Assembly: GCA_011503125.2 (NCBI GenBank)
Contig: WWBZ02000011.1
Location: 682,001 to 746,000 of the forward strand
From: Botryosphaeria dothidea
Taxonomy: Eukaryota > Ascomycota > Dothideomycetes > Botryosphaeriales > Botryosphaeriaceae
Length of the DNA stretch: 64,000 nt
Direction of reading: 5' to 3'
Positions 22,277 to 33,918 of this stretch are shown one piece after another. Below the pieces are notes generated by a model. It ran no database searches, was not told the DNA's origin, and saw nothing but the letters and a program-made list of their open reading frames with translations. Made by a program: the position numbers and the translations under genes. Numbering within the stretch: the stretch's first letter is position 1; the number at the start of each line of letters is the position of its first letter.

Positions 22277-22939
22277 GGCTGGCGTGTTGTATCGCACGAG
22301 AGTCGTCGTTGTTGCATGCGGAGTAGGAGCAGAGGGCGGGCAGGGACTCGGGTGGAGTTTTGAGGCGGGTCGAAGCTAGAAATCCAGGATCGGGGTCGGG
22401 GTGGGCTGCAGGTGAGCTTCGGTGGTGGTGGTGGTGGTGGTGATGATGATGATGATGTGGTCGGTGATCAGCGGGGGATTTTCTTGAAGCTACCCCGGCC
22501 AGAACCGTATGGCGTCATCGAGTCCGGGCAAAAAAAAGTACCGCTGAGAATGTCCCGTGCCGACGATCACTTAAACAAGGCATATATAGCCTTTTCATTT
22601 ATAGTGCCTGGTTATTAGTATAACGCAACAGAGTTACCCGTTCGAGCAAATCTGACTAACCCTTTGAGGCACGCTCTGTGTGAGATCTAACCTATCAATG
22701 TCTCTAGAGATACCGACATAGTTGAGGATGCAAGACACCTGTATTTTTTTTCACCTACGAGCAACATAGCGTCCGACTCGTAGAGAGAATTAGGGTAACC
22801 ATGCGTTACACTTTTCCCCTACACTGACCTCCCCGCTTCCCAAATGCATAAGACTAAACTTCCCCCGCTACGAATGCAGCAAAACTCTTTCTTTCAGCAT
22901 CAACCCACACCGTCATCCATCAGAAACCCTCACACCCCT
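22277..22939. other. Intergenic: promoter of small gene and VPS53 3' flank
   Basis: No gene supported. Contains the GGT/GAT microsatellite and, further on, AT-richer sequence with short A and T runs. Confidence 0.4.
22421..22458 (+). repeat. Compound (GGT)7(GAT)5 microsatellite
   Basis: Seven GGT units followed directly by five GAT units, upstream of the small helical-protein gene. Confidence 0.85.
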
Positions 22940-25599
22940 TTAATCCCCCAGCCCCGTCCCCGTCCGCCCAAATCTCCCAAAAGTACCAACATCCCTCCTG
23001 AAGAACTTCCCAATATTCTTCAAGTTCTCGTTCAAATTCCCACCACCCCCGCTCCCATCCGCACTACCACCAGGACTCCCCCTCTCTGCCGCCGCCATCG
23101 CCGGGATTACATTCCCCGCGCCGACGGGGCCAAACCTGTCCACCCCGTCCCTCGCCGCATTCATGATCCCTGACGCGAAAGTCGCCGGGTCGAAGCCGCC
23201 CTTGGCACTAAGCCCCATGCCGCTCAGCAACGGCGCGGTGCCGCCACTACCGCTGCCGAGCGGACCGGCGCCGAGGGCGGGGGTGCCGGAGCTGATGGTC
23301 AGCGGGGTGAGGAGGGCGCTGTTGAGGGGCAGCTGGGAGTGCGCGGGCGACTGGCGGTGGGCGTTGAAAAGGTCGACGAGGGCGGCCTGCTCGCTCTTGC
23401 GGATGCCCTTGAGGTCGAGGATCTTGCGGAAGTTTGCGTCAGAGCGGTCGGCGATGTGGATGAGGTAGGCCTGGACGAGGGCTTCTGGGGGCGAGGGGCG
23501 CACTTGGAGCGTCTTGAGGAGGGGGTCGAGTTTTGAGAGGGATTGGTTGACGCGTTTGACGAAGCTGTGATTGTTTAGTATTGCATGCTAGGATAGATTG
23601 AAGAAAAGAAATGGTATGGGGGACTTACGCTGCGGGTGGTTGTGCTCCTGGGTCCTCGCTGTTGACTGTTGAGAGCTCTGTGAAGCCCTTCTTCAGTACG
23701 TACGAGTCCAGGAGCATCTGCTCGGCGCCGACTTCGGAGACCGGCCGGCACTGCACAATGCTGAGGATGTAAGTGTTGACTATTGCGTCGATGAGGTTGT
23801 CCAAGAACGACCGCGCATACGTCTGCTTGTGCAGGTATTTGAGGATCTCGGCTGCGCGCTCCTTGATGTGTCGAAGTAGCTCGCCCACGTAACCGGACTG
23901 ATCGCCCACGCTTTCCAGCTTGCTCCAAGGGGTATTCCGCATCTCTCGCCATCCTGGTTCACAGTCGATCTCAACCTTCCGCACGAGCGCCCGAACGGAG
24001 GAACCGACGATACCCATAAACAAATCTGCTTGGCCTTGCAGATCTACCTTTTCCTTGTACTCTTCATCGATCTTACTCTTCAACTTCTCCTCTAATTGAG
24101 TACACGTCGAATAGCAGTAGTCCGCCGTGTTGAGAATGAGAATTATGTCTTCAATCACGGTCTTTTCGGCAAGAAAGTAGAAAAGTACTGCATTTGCATA
24201 CGCGTCCAGGTGCCGAGCAAATGTTTTGGAAAGCTCCAATAACCTAATACCTGTCGACAATTTCGCACATTGTGCCATTGCGGTCCGGTAGAAGTGGAAG
24301 AGCTCGGTAGAAGAGTGGATGACTGATTGCGGCGAAAACTCCTCGTCCGCGTTCCGTGGAGGCTGCTGTCTGTATCTAGGCATAAGTGCAGCAAGCTGCT
24401 TGTCCTGAGACTCTACCCAGAGGCTCATGTAGGGCTCGAATGCTTCGGAAATGGCCTGTCTAAAAGAGGTCTGACTGTCTTCCCTCGATACTATCGTATC
24501 CATAGAGGAGCGAGATTCATTTGAAAACCGTCTCTCGAGGCTGTGCTCGAAGTCAAGGGTCTCCTGCAAGCATGACAGCAGTAGGTTGACGTCTAACGAT
24601 TGTCCAGTCTGCCTCATGGTCCGCTGCAGGATGCCCTTGAAGTCGTCCCTCGTACCCTCGCAGAAAGCATTGGCCAGCATCTCATTGACTCTCCAGTGCG
24701 GCGGGAACAGCACAGCATGTTCACTATCGTACGTCTTCAACATGCGGTTGAACCACGAGTATCTCCGAGAGATGTTGTCCAACGAGCCTGCCTCGTCACT
24801 GCCGCGGAAGACCTGGCGGTACTCGCGCAACTGGGTATTGCAGTACCAGTTGACGAGGCGCGTCCGCGCATGGTCGCCCAGCGCATCCATGACCATGCAC
24901 GCCTCGGCCAGCATGCCACGACGCTGCGCGACCTCGCCCTTCGCAAACGTGACCTCAAAGTCCTCGCATATTTGTTCTAGCAGTTCGCGCTGCAAGTCGG
25001 CGACGTTGCGGCTGAGGGTGGCGATCTGGTCGATGGAGCGGTATGTCTTGAAGTGGGCGACCAGCTGGATGACGGCCTGCAGCAGCTGGGCGCACTCGCG
25101 GTACTGGCGGGTCTTGCTGAGGCCGCGCAGCTGCTCGTATGCGGTGGTCAGCATCTGCAGGCGCTTCAGGGCCGTCATGGACAGGGTGAGGTTGCGCTTG
25201 GTGTTGTCGAGGCGCTTGATGTCGGCCGTCATGTCGGTGATGGCCTGCTCGGTGTGTACGGCGCGGTCGCGCACATCCTCGATCTTGCGGAAGAGCTCGT
25301 CTAGCTCCTGCTTCGCGTTCTGGATGTGTCGCACGCTCTCGGCGTCGGACAGGCTCTGCTGGCCGACGACCTCGGCGATGTCCTCGTCCAGGTCATACTC
25401 GTAGGCCCGTAGGGCGGCGGCGGTCGGCTCGATGGAGGAAAGGGTCGAGGGGTGCGAGAAGATTTGGTTGAGGTGGTCGACGGGGTTGTAGTCGGCTGGC
25501 AAGCGAGATCAGAAGGGCTCAGTCTTCGCGCGGGACATGGAGGGGCAGAGGTGGGCTACCGGAATCCAGCGACGCTGACGGTGCTGCAGTCGCCGACAT
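22940..25599 (-). CDS. VPS53: GARP complex subunit VPS53
   Basis: Subunit of the GARP tether (VPS51-54) for endosome-to-Golgi retrograde transport. Exons 25599-25560, 25495-23629 and 23564-22940 (843 aa) join in phase. The first encodes only MSATAAPSASLDS plus one base. The second starts DYNPVDHLNQIFSHPSTLSS and holds the N-terminal coiled-coil block (IEDVRDRAVHTEQAITDMTA, DIKRLDNTKRNLTLSMTALK, RLQMLTTAYEQLR) that defines VPS53. FVKRVNQSLSKLDPLLKTL opens the last exon. The C-terminal 150 residues are Gly/Ser/Pro-rich and end FGRFGRTGTGLGD, a weakly conserved tail. Confidence 0.93.
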
Positions 25600-26136
25600 G
25601 AAGTCAGTCTATGATCGCATTGACCAAATGCAGAAACACGCGGACCTTTGGCGGGCGATGGTGGGAAGACAGAGGGCAGTTCCAGGGCTCGTGCGGCTAT
25701 TGTGCCCTGCGTCGGCATGCAACCGTGGTTTGTTCGAGGTTGACGTCGCGGGAGTGCAGGTCAATTCCGGGGTTGCATGGAGCTGGAGCAGGGGACCGCG
25801 CTAGCTGGCAACTCTGCGTCCAAGCTCCCCGATTGGGATACCCCTCGTGGGATTGCTAGTCGCTCATCTACCAGATTCAAGCACAGCGAAAAAGGATATT
25901 TGGTAATCCTACGGAAACTGGCCTTCAGGAGCCTGCCCGAAGCCTGTTTGTCTATCTACCGTATGCTTTCCATAAAACATGCAGTCGTTACCCATGGAGA
26001 TATTGCCTACCGAACAAACGCTAGACACCGCCCTGCTATCCAAAAGCATTATTTTTTGCTCCAAAGCTGCCGCTACCAGGCTTGGACGCCGAAAGGATGT
26101 AGACTTTTGTCCACTAAGCTGCCTCATGTTTCATTT
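25600..26136. other. Intergenic: VPS53 promoter and chitinase 3' flank
   Basis: Both neighbours are on the minus strand. No further gene supported; small frames here are without domains. Confidence 0.4.
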
Positions 26137-27680
26137 TCAGCTGTGCATTCCCACGTACCCATTCCACACTAGGCTGCTTTGATTGTCCGTCTTGTCTCCC
26201 GTTCCCGTCCAGTAGAACAGCCCTGCGAGACGGTTCTGCTTCACGTAGTCGGCCTTCATTCTGACCGTTCGCGCATTATCGTACGTGACGAAACCACCAT
26301 CTCCGCCGACGCAGAACGCCGCGCCTGTGTTCTCATCAACATACTCCTTCGAGTCTGGACGAGGCAGATCCTTGTACTCGAACGTGCCCTCCTCGCCAGC
26401 GTGGCCACTGTAAGAATGCCCAAGACCACGCGTTCCCGTAAACGAGCGGCCGTATGCAGGCACACCAAGCAGAATCTTGTTCGTCGGCACTCCATGGGAG
26501 ACGAGATAATTGACGGCACTATGGCACGAGAGCTGGCAGTGCTGGTTGTGAGGGCGCCTTGGTGACCACAGCTGCGCGTGATGCTCTGTGCTGGGGACCC
26601 AAGGCCCAGAGAAATCGTACGTCATGACGTTGACCAAGTCAAGGTAATAGGACGCTGCTGCCAGGTTGATGTGCTGCAAGCACCATTCGCCGCATCCAAT
26701 GGCAGAAGTGAGCGTATACTGGGGAGCAGGAAGGTACGCGCGTAGGGTAGCTAATAACCGGACATAGTCGGCGCCTTGTTGGGGATTGCTCGGGTGTTCC
26801 CAGTCAACTAAGCAAGGTTAGAAAACGCAACGGAAACGTGATACAAGTGGTCCTTGTGCGGAGTAGAGGACCTGAGCCCGTCATGAACTCAGAGCGAAAG
26901 CACGGGGTCGGTTTGCCGCAGCAAACACAATTACACATTGACAGTTGAAACATTCGTACGTACGGGGACGTAATCAGTTCATCTGAACATTTCCGTTTGG
27001 ACAAATGTCTCAACTATCCCCGGTAAGATTGGGCTGCAATTTCTTTGAGACTGGCCTCGTAACGAAGCGGATGTAGAAATAGAAACCGCTTCGTACGATG
27101 ATCAAGAATGAAAGTTTCTCTTCCGAGCTGAAGGAAAATAAAAGACACATGAAAGTTTCGACCGGGACGGCCGGAAAGGAAATCTCGACTTACCATCTAT
27201 ACCGTCAAGACCGTAGCTGGTTACCAGCTCTTTTGCCGTCTGAGCGAAACGCTCACGCGTCTCATCAGTGCTCGCCGCAGCGGGGAAAGGCTCGCTGGCC
27301 GCGCCGCCGCCGCCAACGGACAACACAACTCTCAAGACTGAATATTTCTTCTTGAGGTCTGCAAAGGAGCGCAGGCAGCCCTGCGTGCCGTCGACCTCCA
27401 TTTGACTGTCAGCCCATTCATCGCTCAGAAAGACAGTGCCGTCTTCCTTGACGTGGGCAAACGCGTAGAAAGCGTGAGAAATGACGTCAAACTTCAACGA
27501 GGAGGGCGGCAGGCCCTTGTAGATGTGCCAATTGGGGTAGTAGATGCCATTGAAGTACATGTTGATCGATGGTGCGTCGAGGAAAGCGTTGGACGAGTCT
27601 CTAAAGCGGACAGCTTGCTGACCTGGAGGGTCCTCCAGGAGGCGGCGGTTGGGAGGCCTAGGGCCAAAGATGCTAAGCAT
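26137..27680 (-). CDS. GH18 chitinase (class V type), no evident signal peptide
   Basis: Endo-type chitin hydrolase of glycoside hydrolase family 18. Exons 27680-27194 and 26807-26137 (385 aa); the 386-nt intron splits the catalytic motif, which reads DGIDVDWEHP only after splicing, with E166 as the proton donor. Other landmarks: NGIYYPNWHIYKGLPPSSLK, DVISHAFYAFAHV, the SxGG motif VVLSVGGGGAAS, LVNVMTYDFSGPW, GVPAYGRSFTG and AGLFYWTGTGDK. The chosen start (MLSIFGPRPPNRRLL) has no hydrophobic signal, as in intracellular fungal chitinases; an upstream exon is possible but not seen. There is no chitin-binding or GPI region. Confidence 0.88.
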
Positions 27681-29601
27681 ACTGGATTAGGCTTAGCCCG
27701 CACTCTGTGCTGCGCTTGCTCGGCGGAACGGCACGCGGTACGGAAGTTCTGGCGAAACAAATGGCTGGCCGGCTGTCTGTGCGAGATGGGATTGCGAGGA
27801 AAGCGGAAGAGACGGGAACCTGTGCGGCGAAGGCGTGCCGGGTCCCAGGCTTCATAAAGACGGCTGCGGAGAAGTCTGGCGACGGCGGAGGATGTGATCG
27901 TCTGCCTCGATGGCTCTAGCATGTTGGCGCTCCCGTTAGCACAGGAAGCCGTGGCGCAGAGGCGCGCTGCTGCTCGGGAGTATTTTTGGCGGGATTATGC
28001 GAGACATCAGACTAGTGACCATTACTTACGCAACTGGCATTTCCAATCGTGGCGTCCGCGGCGCCAAAGCAGGTTTTGCACGGCGCCGCGGTGGATATAT
28101 ACCTCAGGGCTCCACGCCAGCGCTCCGTCGAGGAAGCCCTGCGGCGTTGGATGGCAAAAGACCAGATAGCTTCGACGCGAGCCTAGGGGCCCGCGGCGCA
28201 GGGTCTGGTGCTGCTTCTCCACCTGCATGTTCCCGCGGCAGGAACCCTGGAGCAGCAGCCGCTGTCATTGATGAAAAGATCAGTCCAGATTGGATTGATC
28301 AATGCCTCGCCGCCAGCCAGCCCTGCTCCGCGGAATGGCTCCCGTGTCGCCTGGGCGCACAACAAGTGATACAATGCTGTGATGGCCGGGATGATGAGCA
28401 CGGGTCCACCACGCACCCGATCAGTGCGCAGCGCAACGACCTGCACACGGCTGGGGAAGCATCGCTTCTCTGATATCAGAATGACTGCAGCCATACAGAT
28501 TGGGACCAATGGCCGCTGCGCGCAAGATCGAAGGAGTTTCCTCCGCCAGATCTGATTTGGGCCTCGGAGATCTGCCTGGGCATTGGCGGAGCGGACTCCT
28601 GGCCCGGTCTCGAGCTCAGCGCGTCAACATCAGCAGCTCAGAGCGGAGCTATCCAGTTGCACGCCAGCTGCAGGCGCTCGCATTTACGGGATAGGCCGGA
28701 TAGCCGAAGGGGTTTGCGTGAAGATCTTGCTCGCCCTGATCCCGGGCGCTCATGCAAGGCTTCCGGTGAGTAGACTCGGAGTCTGAATGGCGCGATGTGA
28801 TTTGTCTGCCCGCCGTCCGGAACCTTTAGCCGCACTGGCAACGTGTTGGCAGTGGGGAGCAGTGGAGAGATCATGCTCCATCATCGGTGGCGGCGGCGCT
28901 GCTGAAAGCTAGCGCGAGCTGAGCCGTGAGAGAAAAGGGTGGGTGTGTGCTGAGATGGAGGGCCGGGCGAGGCCAATTGGATGCCATGGGCCGTCATCTT
29001 GTATACTCTCGACGCAGATAGTATGAAAGCCGGCCGAGGAGTCTAGGCATGTCCGTCTCGCGCCAACAGCCGGTCAATTGAGCAATGGCAAAGCAGCAGA
29101 TTGGCATGCGAGGGACATGCCGGAAGCCGCCAGCTCACAGAGATGCGATCTGCATTCGGCCCTCAACGGACGCGTCTGATAGCGCGCGAGCTGCATGGCA
29201 TCGCGCAGCTGCGCCTCGCAGAGCTCTACTCCCTGTAAGGTCGATGTGGGAAGACATTTCCCGCCGGCCGTGCCGCTAGCAGGAAGGAAGACGAGCTACT
29301 CTAGCCGTCTGACCCCTCTGGATGCGCATGCACTCTTGGCGATTGGTGGCGACGCCCCAATTCGGACTCCTCACGTGGCTCTGCTGTTGTGTGCGACAGC
29401 AGCCGCGGTTTAGCCTTACTGGCTTAGCTCACAGCTCATGCAGATCACTGTGCAACTTGCCGCAGTGCTTCGATCAACCACCTTGCATACGCTCCGCACC
29501 GACGACAAGGTACCTGCGCATAGCAAACAACACGCTTCCCCCAAACCGCTACTTCCTGACGCACTCAGGCCGTGTCCAGCCTCCCCCGCCGCGTCGCCCC
29601 C
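27681..29601. other. Intergenic 1.9 kb between chitinase and YTH1
   Basis: Largest gap without a supported gene. GC-rich; several 60-150 codon frames overlap on both strands but none has a domain, biased composition of a real protein, or matching splice partners. It contains both divergent promoters. Confidence 0.4.
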
Positions 29602-30534
29602 ATGGCCGTCGAGCTCCAGCAGCCGTTTGGAGGCAACAGCTCTGCCGCCACAGCACCCGCGGCGCCGCTAGCCCAGCGCATCCTCCAGCCCGACAAGCAG
29701 CCACACTTCAGCTTCAGCTTCAACGACTTCCTCAAGCGCGAGTATCGCTTCGGCCTCGACCCCTCGCGGCCCATCTGCAATGCCTTCAAGCAGGGCCACT
29801 GCCCTCTAGGCAATGCCTGCCCGGACAAGCATCCCACCTCGTCCGCCTTCAACAAGTACGTCGTCTCCCCCGTCACTTTGGCCAACCAAGCCGAGATCTC
29901 ACCTCAGCCCCAATCCATGGCCGTCAATGCACCATGGTCAACAACGTCACTAACACCAGCCCTTCCCCCCCACCACAGCTCCTTCCACGGCAGCCTGGTC
30001 TGCAAGCACTGGCTGCGCGGCCTGTGCAAGAAAGGCGAGGCTTGCGAGTTCCTGCACGAGTACAACCTGCGCCGCATGCCCGAATGCAACCACTACTCGC
30101 GCCACCTGACCTGCTCCAACGGCGACGACTGCCTTTACCTGCACATCGACCCGGAGTCCAAGCGCCCGCCCTGCCCCCACTACGACCGCGGCTTCTGCCC
30201 CCTCGGCCCACGCTGCGCCAAGAAGCACGTCCGCAAGGACCGCATCTGCCGCTTCTACCTCGCCGGCTTCTGCCCCAACGGCAAGGCCTGCACCGAGGGC
30301 GCGCATCCTAGGTGGCAGGACGATCTGAAGAAGCCGGAGGTTCGCACGGAGAAGACGGCGGAGGAGCTCGAGAGGGAGAGGGCGCAGAGGGAGGAGGAGG
30401 CGAGAAGGGAGGAGGAGAGGGAGAGGGAAAGGTTTGAGGAGAGGAATCCTGGCATGGGAGGGCCTGGGAAGTTTGGTGGGAGAGGTGGATGGCAAGGGAG
30501 GAAGAAGAGAAGCGGAAGGAGAGGAAGGTACTAG
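29602..30534 (+). CDS. YTH1: mRNA 3'-end processing zinc finger protein YTH1 (CPSF30)
   Basis: Subunit of the cleavage and polyadenylation factor that binds AAUAAA-region RNA and couples to Fip1. Exons 29602-29855 and 29979-30534 (269 aa); the longer upstream frame starts only at GTG. Five CCCH fingers follow in order: [77 protein letters not shown] and [20 protein letters not shown]. The tail is a Glu/Arg helix and then Gly/Arg-rich, ending SGRRGRY. The 123-nt intron sits between fingers 1 and 2, has GTACGT, a CTAAC branch and CACAG, is a multiple of three and carries no stop, so retention would insert 41 residues. Confidence 0.93.
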   Translation: MAVELQQPFGGNSSAATAPAAPLAQRILQPDKQPHFSFSFNDFLKREYRFGLDPSRPICNAFKQGHCPLGNACPDKHPTSSAFNKYVVSPVTLANQAEISPQPQSMAVNAPWSTTSLTPALPPHHSSFHGSLVCKHWLRGLCKKGEACEFLHEYNLRRMPECNHYSRHLTCSNGDDCLYLHIDPESKRPPCPHYDRGFCPLGPRCAKKHVRKDRICRFYLAGFCPNGKACTEGAHPRWQDDLKKPEVRTEKTAEELERERAQREEEARREEERERERFEERNPGMGGPGKFGGRGGWQGRKKRSGRRGRY

Positions 30535-31516
30535 TGGGATTGGAATTGAACGCGTATGGTGAAGCATGATACCCGGTATGGCCTTCGTTTTCAGGAAAAG
30601 TTACGAGGAGGGAAGACGGCGCATCTCTACAATTGAGTGTAAGGATGTTGAAATTCTTCAACAAAAGGCATAGCAAGGAGTTCGGGTCAATGGTTAAGGC
30701 ACCTCAAATGTCAAGAATTAAGACGTATTCATCAAATTAATCTCACATCAAAGCCTCTCATATACAAATGTAATTGTTGATGCACGATCGTTACTGTGCA
30801 AGACGTATTCTCATCCTCCTGCCCCGCCAAAGCATAGGAACTATCCAACGACCAGTAGCAATAGACAAGAACAACGTTCCATTGCCACCTATCGGGGGTT
30901 GAAGCAGTCTTTAGAGCGTAAATGTTATGAATCACTCTGAGCATTTGAGTCCGTATGTTCACATTGACCCTCTACGCGTACTTTCGTTTACACTTGCAAT
31001 GTGCTAAATTGCAGGACTTACATCTGGTAATAAGACAGAGCTGATTCTCTTGGCCATACGCAAAACGTACACATATGCTGGAGCAAACAGATGGAGGTTT
31101 GTTAGTGTAATAAGGCCGAAGCTAAGATTAGAATAAACATTGTCAACGATTGTATTGAAGTTTTTGTGAAAGGTGTAAAGAACTGATCAAAAACGGCAGG
31201 GTAGTCTCAGAAATGTTGGATTATGTGATGTGCGCAATGAAAATTGGCTCGGTCACAAGCTGTCCGTCGTGCAATTGGTTTGCTGCACAATCGTCGAGGT
31301 ATGCATGTCCAAACTGGAGGAGGAAGCTCCAAAAGTGGTGGGAGCGTCAAGCAGCGCCGGTGCTCCAACCAGCCCAATGACGCCGCAAGAGCCACAAGCA
31401 ATTGAACATCCACCAGTTATGCACCGGGTCCCGTCCAGCAAACGACAACACGTCGTGCCACAGCCCCTGAGATGAGATAGTCTATTTGTATTTGAATTGA
31501 TACCTTTCTAACATTG
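30535..31516. other. Intergenic between convergent genes
   Basis: 3' flanks of YTH1 (+) and the CCCH/Smr gene (-), AT-richer than the genes. Nothing else seen. Confidence 0.4.
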
Positions 31517-33918
31517 TCACCTAACCCGCGGACCAGTCGGCACACCACCTGCACCGGCGGCCTGATCCGCCTTGATGACTCTGATCTTCGTGCTCTCGCC
31601 GAGCTTGTCGCCCGACTTGTCTTCCTCGCCATTACTGCTTCCCACACCGCTGTCCAGCCGCTCGCGCTCTAGACTGCGGTCCCAGGAGCTGGGGTCGATG
31701 CCGAGGATGCCACCGACATTGCCGCGGTCGCCGGGCACGCTGAATTCGCGGAACACATAGCGCCACTCGTTGAGGAAGCCACGCACAGCCTTGCCGACTT
31801 TGTCCTTACCATTCTTGCTGTGGTGTCCAGTGCCAGTGATTGCGTAGATGGGGCGAGTCGAGTTCTGGTGCTGCATGAGAATTTTGGAGAGATATTGCAC
31901 CGATTCTTCAGGGTGGAGGCCTATCATTCAGTTTAGAAATTTGACAGTCTTTCGACTTGGACGGATACTAAAAGGGAACAGTGACGCACCATGAAGATCC
32001 ACATAAAGCTCCTTCGCATTCGGACCGTTGTCCTTGTTCCGTTCGTTGTAGAGGTGTTCGGCTGCCTCCCGATGAGCTTGGCGCATGAGGTTATTTTCAC
32101 TTTGACCTCGAAGGCTCAGAGCCTTGGCAGCGCGAGAGTCATTGCGGTTCCAGGCTTGTGCAGCACTAGTTGGAGTCAGCATCGTCGATAGGCAAATATA
32201 ACGAAAAGAGCTACAAGCCTTTGGAGGAACTTATTACGCAAACCGCCATGTTTGAAAGCCTCTTGGCGGGCCTTGAGATACGCTTTGTTAGCAGCATCAC
32301 CGGTCTCTAGCCATGGGATATGCTCAGGAGCCGGAATGGCCTGCGCAGCTGCACTATTCTCTCTGCTACCATTGAAGCTCTTCGCAGGCCGGAGACCCTT
32401 ACGCGGTTGGGCTGGAGCAGGAGACGGTGACATCTTGACAACGTCGGCAAGAGTGTTGGGTCCACCATTCTCCTTGTTTCCATGACCATGTCCGCCACGC
32501 TTTCCATGATGCTTCTTCCCACTTTTGGCCGCTGCCGCAGACGCAAGGCTAGGGAACGCTTCAGGATCATCGGCTGCAGGAGCGGATGGCGTCGATGCAC
32601 GGGAATGCGAAATCTGACGGCTGCTTGAAGGCCGCGAGTGCGTGCGGTGCGAGCTTGGCGTGAAGGTAGGGAAAGGATTAAGGCCAGGGGGCGGCGTAGC
32701 AACATTACGGACACCGTAGAGCTGCTCCAAAGCAGACTGCTCGGCGTGGTACAAATGTGATTGGTGAGACGCCGTCTGTTGAAGAGAAGGGAATGCTTCG
32801 TAATCCTGGACCTGGAAGTTGGGCTGCGTCGTAGGCGTTGCGCTGCCTTCCAGCGCCATCTTGGACATCAAGCTGGAGGGGTCATGTGAAAACAGGCATG
32901 TATCACCCGCAAGACAGTTTCCAGCCAACCAATATCTGAACTAGTTAGCATTGAAGAGACTTGATCGTAGCGCGCATTACGAATGCTCCACTCACTTGCA
33001 TAGCGTCCTGCTCGGATCATGGCTAAAGCGGCAATCGGCTCGTGCGCAATGGCCGGTAGTGAGCCAGTACTTGCACAGCACATTGGTCTTGACCTGTCCA
33101 GCAGGGGTTGCGGGCCTGAAGGAGGGGCTCATGGACTTGCCAACCAAGTATGTCCTCTCTGGCTGGTTGACCGGCATCGGCTGTTGAAGAGCTGCACTCT
33201 GGTCCATCATGGCCTGAACGGTTGCTGTAAAGTCATAGCCATTCTCCTCCAAGGCCTTCTCAATCTCCTCATTCGAGCGGTTTTCGCGCATAATGGAGCG
33301 GAGCATCTCGTAAGGGTCCATATCCACCGTGTAAGGCTGGACCCACTCGGCGGCGGCACCATTCAAGGAGCCGTCCCCGTGGACCGATGAGGAGACACTG
33401 GCCACATCATCATTTACCAACCAGTCCACAGTGTCGCTACCGTAATCGCCATAGATATCCGGGGTGTGGCTTGGCTCGCTGAACTCGTAGGCATTCAGAT
33501 TGGGACTATGGGGGATATGCGGCGTAGCATAGGCCATGCGTGGCGAGGGACGTGGCGAGGTAAAGGGTGACGCGGTAGACGACTTCGCTCGCGAGAAGCC
33601 CGGAGGCGCGACACCAAAGCCAGGCGGCGGGGCTATGCGCGGCGAGGAGTTGGAGGGCGTAGGAGCTCGTGCAACCTGCCAAGGAGCTGGCGATGACCGG
33701 CGAATGATCGTATGGCGGACGGGGGGCGGCGAGGCTGACGAATTGTTGGCGCCGCGAAAGCGCCAGAGCGAGTCCAACACGGCATCCTCAAGAGCCTTGC
33801 CGGTCAGCGACGTCTTCTCGCGCATCAACTCCTCGAGTTTCTCGGTCTTGTCCTCATCTTCAAGCGAATCGTCCTGCAGGACGGGCAGGCAGAGATCGTA
33901 CACCTCGTCGGAGACCAT
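31517..33918 (-). CDS. CCCH zinc finger and Smr-domain protein with CUE-like segment
   Basis: Exons 33918-32996, 32935-32219, 32165-31990 and 31920-31517 (739 aa). Order: a helical N terminus (MVSDEVYDLCLPVL), disordered Pro/Ser stretch, CUE-like segment at about 200-237 (DPYEMLRSIMRENRSNEEIE), two CCCH fingers from about 281 (CKYWLTTGHCARADCRFSH, CKYWLAGNCLAGDTCLFSH), a long disordered region, and a DUF1771 helix (AWNRNDSRAAKALSLRGQ) running into the Smr domain (ELYVDLHGLHPEESV, YAITGTGHHSKNGKDKVGKA). Smr proteins such as yeast Cue2 cut mRNA at stalled ribosomes; such a role here is inference. Intron 2 can only be spliced in frame with a GC donor (CAAAG then GCTTGT), ending CTAG. The 34263 start is only a GTG. 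Confidence 0.88.

Noticed and set aside
27997..28509. Overlapping frames in the 1.9-kb gap
   Set aside because: Neither strand gives a domain, consistent codon use or splice partners.
29322..30311. 329-codon + frame overlapping YTH1
   Set aside because: Out-of-frame reading of YTH1, rich in Arg/Pro/Gln/Leu and lacking the zinc fingers.
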